A DNA stretch of 64,000 nt. Source: Prinia subflava (taxonomy: Eukaryota > Chordata > Aves > Passeriformes > Cisticolidae). Below the pieces are notes generated by a model. The model searched no databases. It was not told the origin of the DNA and worked only from the letters and a program-made list of their open reading frames with translations. Within the stretch, counting starts at the first letter, position 1. Each line of letters begins with the position of its first letter. The stretch is from NCBI RefSeq assembly GCF_021018805.1, contig NC_086266.1, positions 4,898,001 to 4,962,000 on the forward strand, read 5' to 3'. Of the stretch, positions 57,701-64,000 are shown one piece after another. The translations under genes and the position numbers were made by a program.

Positions 57701-59390
57701 AAGATGAGGCTCCGAGCAGCATTCTCCAGCCTGGTGGGCACATCTGCTGGGCCTCAAGGCAGCCAGGCACCCTTTGAGTTTTCTAGTCCATTATTTTTTC
57801 ATCCTTATCAACCCTGCAGACAAAGTCTGGGCCACGGGTTCCACCAGACACAGCTGCAAAACATGGCCCTCTTAGCTGTCTTTTTTCTGCTCCTGGTATT
57901 GACTCCCCTGATCTCCTACTAACACTGCAAACCTGTTGTGTGCTTGGTACACAGAGCTTGCTTAGCATCAGGAGCTAAATTTGATGAAGCCTTAGACCAC
58001 AAGTTGTGAATTTCCACCCAGACAGGCTGAACTTTTACCAAGTTAAGTAAAAAGGGGCCCCAGAACTGGTTTGAGCTGGAAGATAAGGAAGCAGGGAAGG
58101 CTGCTACCATCATTAGGTCAGCTGACACAGCAGTGTTAGAGATAAGAGAAGGAACAGCCCACCTAGAGACAGTGAGTGGACCCAATAAAGAATAGAAATA
58201 CCCCAGATCCTAATTTTACTAGTGAACTGTCATGTGAGGGGTGGGGAACTTACATTGTAAGGATATAATTGCTCAAGGACTTCTTTGATTTGGGTTCCTC
58301 TTTGGAGGTACCCAGCCCAAGCTGCTCTAAAGGGTCAGCCGACACATAAATAAACAACCCATTTACTCAGTGGATTGGCAACTTGTCTTCTTCAAGCAGG
58401 CCCAAGCCCTGTTGATGGTGGCATAAATCCTGGCAGGTGGGGTAATTCCTTCAACAAAGGAAAGCCCAAGGCTCCAGGTGGGCAGTGTGAGGCTGAGGAT
58501 AGGGCAAGAAGTGGAGCTACCCTTGGACAATGCAGGACCTCAGGCAGGTTATCCCACAAAAGTGCACAACAGCTGCCACAGGAGTGTTGGGAAGAGCCCT
58601 CCCAGCCCAGGCTGTGCTTTGGGATTCTTTGTTTCTGGTACTGCTAGAGCAGCTTGCTGTAGTCAGCCACATCAGTGCCTGCAGCTCCCACATCTTCTTT
58701 TCTCACAGCATTCGGGGCTTTCTTATAGCCCAGTCAGGAACAGTTTTTTTCCCACAAGGCAGGAGAAACTTGCTGTCAGAACGAGATGGATTTTGCTTCT
58801 TTCTTCCCCCTTTCCCCTCCCACCCACCCTTCTGTTTTCCTGTTTCCTTTCTCTAGGAGTCTGCGCCCTTCTTCTTCTTGTATTTCTTAGGGTAACTTTA
58901 GACCAACTCAGCCTGGAGAACTCATCTAGCAGCAGTGTGTGAGTCTGGCACAAGGCAACTTGTAAACCTCCAGGGTCCCAGGGATGGTGTGAAAAACCCT
59001 TTCAGTGATTTCTTAAAGAAATATACAGCAGAATTAACTTTCCATCCCCAAATAAAACTCACACTTCACTTGGACCCTCCCATCAGTAAGACCTACAGTA
59101 ATGGCAGAAATGCTTTGGCAGAAGTCCTTTGCACCATGCATGGCTCACAAATGCAGGGATTTGCCATCCCACCCCTGCAAGCTGAAGGATGTGGAAGACC
59201 CAGAACAGCTCAAGAAGAGGGCTGTCCTTACTAGAGTGCAGAGAACTCCCTGGGTCTCCTTGCCTTGGAGGTACCTCTGCACAGTGGCAGAGCCCAGGAA
59301 TGACCATTGGTTTGTGAGAACCAGCCACCCCCCAGTGCTGCTTTGGAGAGGTGCTCCCTGTGTCCGTGCTGGGCTCCTGCCCAGAGGGTG
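54741..59390. other. Intergenic region between F8 and MPP1
   Basis: No convincing coding exon is seen on either strand. In human, SMIM9 lies here, opposite to F8. I looked on the minus strand for its hydrophobic segment and conserved stretches and found none. A possible LTR remnant at about 57.9-58.4 kb is listed separately. Confidence 0.45.
57930..58420 (+). mobile_element. Possible solo LTR-like remnant
   Basis: This AT-richer block stands out from its GC-rich surroundings. It has an AATAAA at about 58183 and a second, 'cataaataaacaaccc', at about 58345, followed by a short T/C-rich stretch, the layout of a U3-R boundary. I could not define terminal TG/CA ends or target-site duplications, and there is no retroviral coding sequence. 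Unplaced alternative: ordinary AT-rich spacer. Confidence 0.25.
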
Positions 59391-59394
59391 CAAA

Positions 59395-59800
59395 TGAGGG
59401 AAATGCAGATGGTGAAGGCCTTGAGAGGAGCAGCTGAGGTCGCTTGGTCTGTCCAGCCCGGAGCAGAGACTGAGGACAGACCTCACTGCAGTTACAACAT
59501 GAGGAGGAGCAGGCACTGATCCCTTCTCTGTGGTGCCCCGTGACAGGACCCGAGGGAATGGCTGAAGCTGTGTCAGGAGAGGTTTAGTTGCACATTAGGG
59601 ATAGCCAGAGGGTGGTGGGGCACTGGAACAGGCTACCAGGGCAGTGCTGACAGCAGCAGCCCGGCAGAGCTCACGGAGCGGCCGGACAACGCTCTCGGGC
59701 TCAGGCTGTGACTCTTGGGGGTGCCCTGTGCAGGGCCAGCAGCTGGACTCGATGACCTTTGCGGGTCCGTTTGGGGTCGCTCGGGTGCACTCTGCCATCT
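59395..59800 (+). mobile_element. CR1 LINE 3' end, plus orientation
   Basis: The + strand reads CR1 directly: 'ccagagggtggtggggcac', 'tggaacaggctaccagggc', 'gacaacgctctcgggctca', 'tgactcttgggggtgccct' and 'gcagctggactcgatgacc'. It lies about 330 bases upstream of the MPP1 start. The usual 3' tail is degraded. Confidence 0.85.
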
Positions 59801-59842
59801 GAATGCTTGGGCAAGGCACGGGCGAGGGGCTGGCACCGCACC

Positions 59843-59906
59843 GCCGTGACGGGGACACTGCCGTGACGGGGACACTGCCGTGACGGGGACACTGCCGTGA
59901 CAGGAA
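59843..59906. repeat. 17-base tandem repeat upstream of MPP1
   Basis: 'gccgtgacggggacact' occurs three times perfectly, with a fourth diverged copy, between the CR1 fragment and the MPP1 CpG island. Confidence 0.9.
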
Positions 59907-59919
59907 CAGTGCTGCGGAG

Positions 59920-60330
59920 CCCAGGCCCGGCTGAGGGGCGGCGGGGATAGACCCTCCCAGCGCCGGCCCCTCCGCCAAGCCCCGGGCCCGTCCCCGGCCC
60001 GCCCCCGGCTCCGCCCGGCCCCGTCGCACACGGGCGGAGCGAGAGCAGAGCCCGCGGCGCTGCCGCAGCCGGGCCGGGCCGGGCCCTCAGCGCTGCCGGG
60101 GCCAGCGGGACCGGCCGCAGCCGCCGCCGCGATGACCCTCAAGTCGGGGCGCAGCGCCGGCGGCGGCAGCAGCAGCATGAGGACGGCGCTCTCCGACCTC
60201 TACCTGGAGCACCTCCTGCAGAACCGGCCCAAGCCCGAGGTGAGCGGCCCGCGGCGCCCCCAGACCCCGCTGCTGGGCCCCGCTGCCGGCTCCATCCCCG
60301 CCGAGCCCCGCAGGGAGCCCCGGCGTGCCC
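59920..60330 (+). promoter_or_regulatory. MPP1: MPP1 CpG-island promoter
   Basis: A CpG-dense stretch surrounds MPP1 exon 1, with GC-box-like CCCCGCCC-type motifs and 'gggcggagc', and no TATA box. The limits are approximate. Confidence 0.55.
60132..60239 (+). CDS. MPP1: MPP1 (p55), first coding exon only
   Basis: MPP1 is a palmitoylated membrane-associated guanylate-kinase-family scaffold, best known from red-cell membranes, where it links glycophorin C and protein 4.1. Only exon 1 is in the window: 36 codons from ATG 60132 to the donor GAG/GTGAGC at 60239/60240. The sequence shows [12 protein letters not shown] and then [25 protein letters not shown] sequence, closely matching the human start ([12 protein letters not shown]). 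The PDZ, SH3 and guanylate-kinase domains must lie to the right. The glycine/serine spacer is slightly longer than in human. Position next to F8, in the same orientation, agrees with human Xq28. Confidence 0.9.
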
Positions 60331-63300
60331 CGCTCTCCTGCGGGCCCAGCCCCGCGCTCTGAGCCCGGCTCGGGCCCGGCTCGGCTCCCCGGGGTCCCGC
60401 TCCATCCCCACATGCCGGGGTCCCAAAGGCAGAGCCCCCGTGTCGCGCAGCCGGTGCGTGCCCTGTACCGCAGCCCGGGAGCGGGGATGCTCGCTGGGTG
60501 CCTCCGGGAAGGGTCAGCCGGCACAGCCGGCACGGCAGAAGGAGCTGGGTGCAGGGGAGGAAGGCTCCAGCATCCTGCCGCGGAAAGAGATTGTGCTTGT
60601 TTTGCTGCGAAGTTGTAGCTGGTCTGAACTGGAACTGCCTGTCACATGAGCTGATTCAGCTGCTGAGCAACCTCCGGGTCCGCGGCATGGGCTGGAGGAG
60701 GGTGGGGGTCTCTTCCCCAGGGAAGGAGGACGCAAGCAGCGCTTCTCACGCCTGCCCTGGGACAGGGAGTGAGCCGATGGCTGCAGCAGAAGGCGAGCAG
60801 GCTGCACCAGCCCTCCTGGTTCTGCTGGGTGGGCTCTTTCCTCGCTTAGTGTCGTTTGGGGTAGCTTGAGTGCAACCAGAAGGTCGGTGCTTGCCACTGT
60901 TAAACAGCTCGTGCTTTTCTCCCTGCAGAGATTTCCAGGTTTGAAAAGGCATCCTTGGTGAAGCCATGGCATAATGTGCCTGGGCTAAGGTTTCCTTGCA
61001 GCTGTGGGGAGCCTCTGAGAGAGAGCAGGGAGGAAATTTCCCTGAGATGCTGTCCTTAGCCCATCTTGTTGGAGACCTTAATGTGCAAAAGAGGCTTGTC
61101 AGATGTGTCTCACGCCAGTGGTTCATCTGCTTTTCATGGTTCAACCCTGACAGGGTGCTTTGAAAAAAAAACCCAACAAAACAGTAGGAAAAAAAATAAT
61201 TAAAGCAAAGTGTGTGGACCTGGCAGCTGCTGAGAGGAGCTCTCCCATCCCTCTCCTGCCAGATCCAAGCACAGGGCCTGCCTGGCTGCAAACAGAGCAA
61301 GGATAAATTGCCAATAGCATCAGAGCATGGCAAGTGTAGGAGCTGCCCTACAGCTTCCTGGTGTTATGGTGTGTTTATTTCAGTAGGGATAAAGGGAGAG
61401 ATGGCGAACTGAAATCTACATGAGGCCATTTAAAAAGGAGCCCTGTAGGGCTGGCTCCCAGCAGTGCTCTGAGTTTGCCAGTCAGATACCTGTCCCTGTG
61501 TCACAGGCATGCAGAGATGGTGCTGGCCCACAGTGGCTGTGGCCCCTCCCTGGGACACCAGGACATCGCCCAGCAGCAATGTCCCTTTTGGGAAGGGTCC
61601 TGAGTCTGCCTGGCTGCTCCTGGAGTCAAACAGGGTGACTGGGAGGTTTCTCTTCTGCATTTTCTCTGGCAGAGCCGCGTGCTGGGAAGTGCTGTCCTGT
61701 GTTCCTCACGTGGTGGCAGGGCATGCAAATTGTGGCAAGTGGAAGCCTTATTATTGCTAGGAAACAACCCCAGGCCTCTCCTCTTGAGCCTCACCACGTG
61801 CCTGCATATCTTTGTCATATCTCCTGGCTGACAAATACAGATTTAACAAAAAGGTGTGGGCTTTATTTCCAGCTGTGCACCTGGTTGGCAGGATGACCTT
61901 GGGCTTGTCCCTTTATCATCTGTGACTCAGTTCCCCAGCTGTAAAATGGGCAGCGAGCGTGACCTTTGGGAGTTTGGTGGAGAAAAGGAGGGTACTTCTG
62001 GGGAGAGCTGATCTTGAGGGTGCAGAGAGAACAGAGAGAACACTGCACTTTCCTCTGGGCAGCAGTTCTCAGCATCCAACTGGCAGCAGCTCCAAATCAG
62101 ACTGAGGCCCCAGGATCAACCACAGGTAAAACTCAGCTGAAAGCTTAGCTAAACTTCTGGCTTTGACAAATTAAGCGGGGTGGGCTGGTTCCAACTTTTT
62201 AATCTGAAATGTATTTTGCTGTGTGTTAACAGCTGCAGGGAAAAAGCTGTTTTGCAGGGCTTGTTCCGGCAGCTGGGATGGAGTGGCAGGGCAGCTCCTC
62301 CTTCTGTCAGTGTTGTGGTTTCACTGGCTGTCCCTTGGAGGTTACCAGCTTCACAAAAACATCTGGAGGGCTGCATCAGCCTTTTCTGGTGGGAAGGTGG
62401 TGCCTCAGCAAAACTCACTGCGCTCCCTTGAAAATCTGGCCCATCTCCATTGCAGCACTCTGTGATCAGGAGTCAGTGTGAGGGCACTCAGAGCTGGCAG
62501 CACCTTCTGGCTGCCACGACCATTTTGAATCCTTCCTATTTCTCTTTTCCCCTTCCCACAGAGACCTGTTGGTGTTGCCAGGCCTTTTCCTGGTGTCAGC
62601 AATGTAATCCTTTTTGGTTTAAATGTTTGTTGGTTTGATTCTTGTTTTGAAATTCCAGTCATATTGCTAGAAGGGATTTTAGATGAGATTGTTCCTGTGG
62701 CTGTGCAGGCAGACTTGAGAAGTCAGTAGCCCCTGGCAGAATTAATTATGTCTAAATGTCTACGTGGCTGTTGCTCCACAGCCTGCTGGAGCAGCCCTAA
62801 AGCAGCTCCCAAGCTCGATTTTTTGCTAGTTGCCTCTTTTTACACATTGCTGTGGTTTTTTTAGCTGTACAAGACTGAGATGGACAGATCCTGGATGGGG
62901 AGGGAGGCGAAGCTGGAAGCACTGGAGGGTGTGAAGAGATATTGGTGGGTCAGGACATCTCTGCACAAGCAGTGCCCCAACCTCCCTGCATGCACCCATG
63001 GCAATTATAATGTGAGGGTGATGATTCATGGAGGGAGCTGGGATTTTGCTCCTCACAGTGTGAGAAGAGCCTGTCTTCCTGCCAGCCAAGAGGGCAATCC
63101 CAGAGAAACCTGGCTCCAGGGTTCCTTCTTGCATCCAAGCTGCTGTACTTTGGGTCTTCTTGGCAAAACCAGCGGTACTTTTCACCACGTACTCACCAGG
63201 CAGCCCTGTTTTTCCAAGGCTACCTGATACTGAAATCTCTTGGTTGGAGCAGCAAGGAGAGCCCAGGAACCAAATCTTTGAATGTGCCCTTTGCACTGTA

Positions 63301-64000
63301 GGGCTGCTTTCTTCAAGTGCTGCTTCAGCCTCCTGCAGATAAGCTGCCCAGTTAATGTTTGATTTACCCATGGTGTGCAGCCTGGTGGAGCCAGTGTGGC
63401 TGGGGGGACCAGGATGCCAGGTCCTGGGATCCTTGCCACATTCCCTGTTGGTAAACACTGCCCAAGGAACTGGTACACTTTCCTCTGCCCTGGGACATGG
63501 GGCAGAAACCTGGGTTCTTGAGAAAAATGCAAACAGGGAGTTGTGGGGTACCTCTGACCCATGGAGCTGGTGGCTCTTGTGTGCATTGCCACTGCAGCAG
63601 GATTTGTGCAGGAGGATTTGGACCCTTGTCAGCCAGCTGCAGGGCACTCAGAGCTGCTGGGCTGTCCAGCACCCCTGTTGCACAGCTCAGCCCCCCAACC
63701 TCCTTGCCCCACATCTGCCCCAGTGGCAGAGCCCGGGGCTGTGCAGAGCTGGCAGTGGCTGGTGGCCACGAGCTGGCTCTCAGCAGCACTCACAGATGTT
63801 TCCTGTGGAGCAGTGCACAGGGAGCAGAATCTGGCCAGTCACCAGTGTGACTCGAAGGGCTCTTGAGGTCACAGACTGCACTGGGCCAAGCCAGCCAAGA
63901 GCGTGGCAGCTGCCTGCTATCCAGCCAGCTCATGTGCATTGGGGCATAAGAGCCACACACGTCTCCTGTTTCTGGGTGCCACAATCAGGGCTGAATCTGC
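60240..64000 (+). other. MPP1: MPP1 intron 1, runs off the window
   Basis: From the exon 1 donor to the window end I find no exon resembling MPP1 exon 2 and no other gene. The open frames here are short and match nothing known. No clear repeat family is seen. Confidence 0.55.

Noticed and set aside
57659..57922. 87-residue frame ending in a hydrophobic segment, candidate SMIM9-like protein
   Set aside because: It is on the plus strand, the wrong orientation for SMIM9, has no splice or codon support, and the hydrophobic end is of a kind expected by chance.
1..64000. CRISPR array, phage, integron or other prokaryotic system
   Set aside because: The sequence is plainly vertebrate: split genes, CR1 elements and CpG islands. 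The tandem arrays have no spacer-repeat structure and no cas-like genes nearby.

Overview
This window is vertebrate nuclear DNA, almost certainly from a bird. The genes are split by short introns, promoters sit in CpG islands, and the only clear interspersed repeats are CR1-type LINE 3' ends. The gene order is that of human Xq28 read in reverse: BRCC3(-), MTCP1/CMC4(+), FUNDC2(-), F8(+), MPP1(+). This block lies on chicken chromosome 4p and passerine chromosome 4A. A passerine is my best guess, but the sequence does not prove it. F8 fits in about 24 kb, against roughly 186 kb in human, which suits a small, gene-dense avian chromosome.

Region by region: 0.8-3.8 kb holds the last three coding exons and 3' UTR of GCNA(+), a germ-cell SprT-like metalloprotease. 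Tail to tail with it, 10.5-4.8 kb holds complete BRCC3(-), a K63-specific JAMM deubiquitinase, in eight coding exons; one intron is of the rare U12 AT-AC type. A CpG island at about 10.4-11.2 kb separates BRCC3 from the MTCP1/CMC4 unit(+), which encodes two unrelated small proteins: MTCP1 p13 (14.5-15.1 kb, with a 96-base GC-AG intron) and CMC4 p8 (16.3-18.2 kb). Next, 26.5-20.2 kb holds FUNDC2(-). Between FUNDC2 and F8 lie a purine-rich minisatellite, a CR1 copy and the F8 promoter. F8(+), coagulation factor VIII, occupies 30.6-54.7 kb in 26 coding exons. I could define all 26; the coding length sums to 6,570 nt (2,189 residues plus stop). About 5 kb of mostly empty DNA follows, with a CR1 copy and a possible LTR remnant. 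MPP1(+) begins at 60.1 kb; only its first exon is inside the window.

The genes do not form a pathway. They are a conserved neighbourhood of a housekeeping deubiquitinase, mitochondrial proteins, a clotting cofactor and a membrane scaffold. I found no evidence of a wholly new system. The most notable observations are the U12 AT-AC intron in BRCC3, the GC-AG micro-intron in MTCP1, the compact F8 with no nested F8A gene in intron 22, the divergent F8 B domain with a furin-type motif, and several tandem arrays, including about 260 bases of an uninterrupted pentanucleotide in F8 intron 16.

Exon boundaries were set by hand from splice signals, reading phase and recalled human or chicken proteins. 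UTR ends and promoters are inferences. No alignment or expression data were available.
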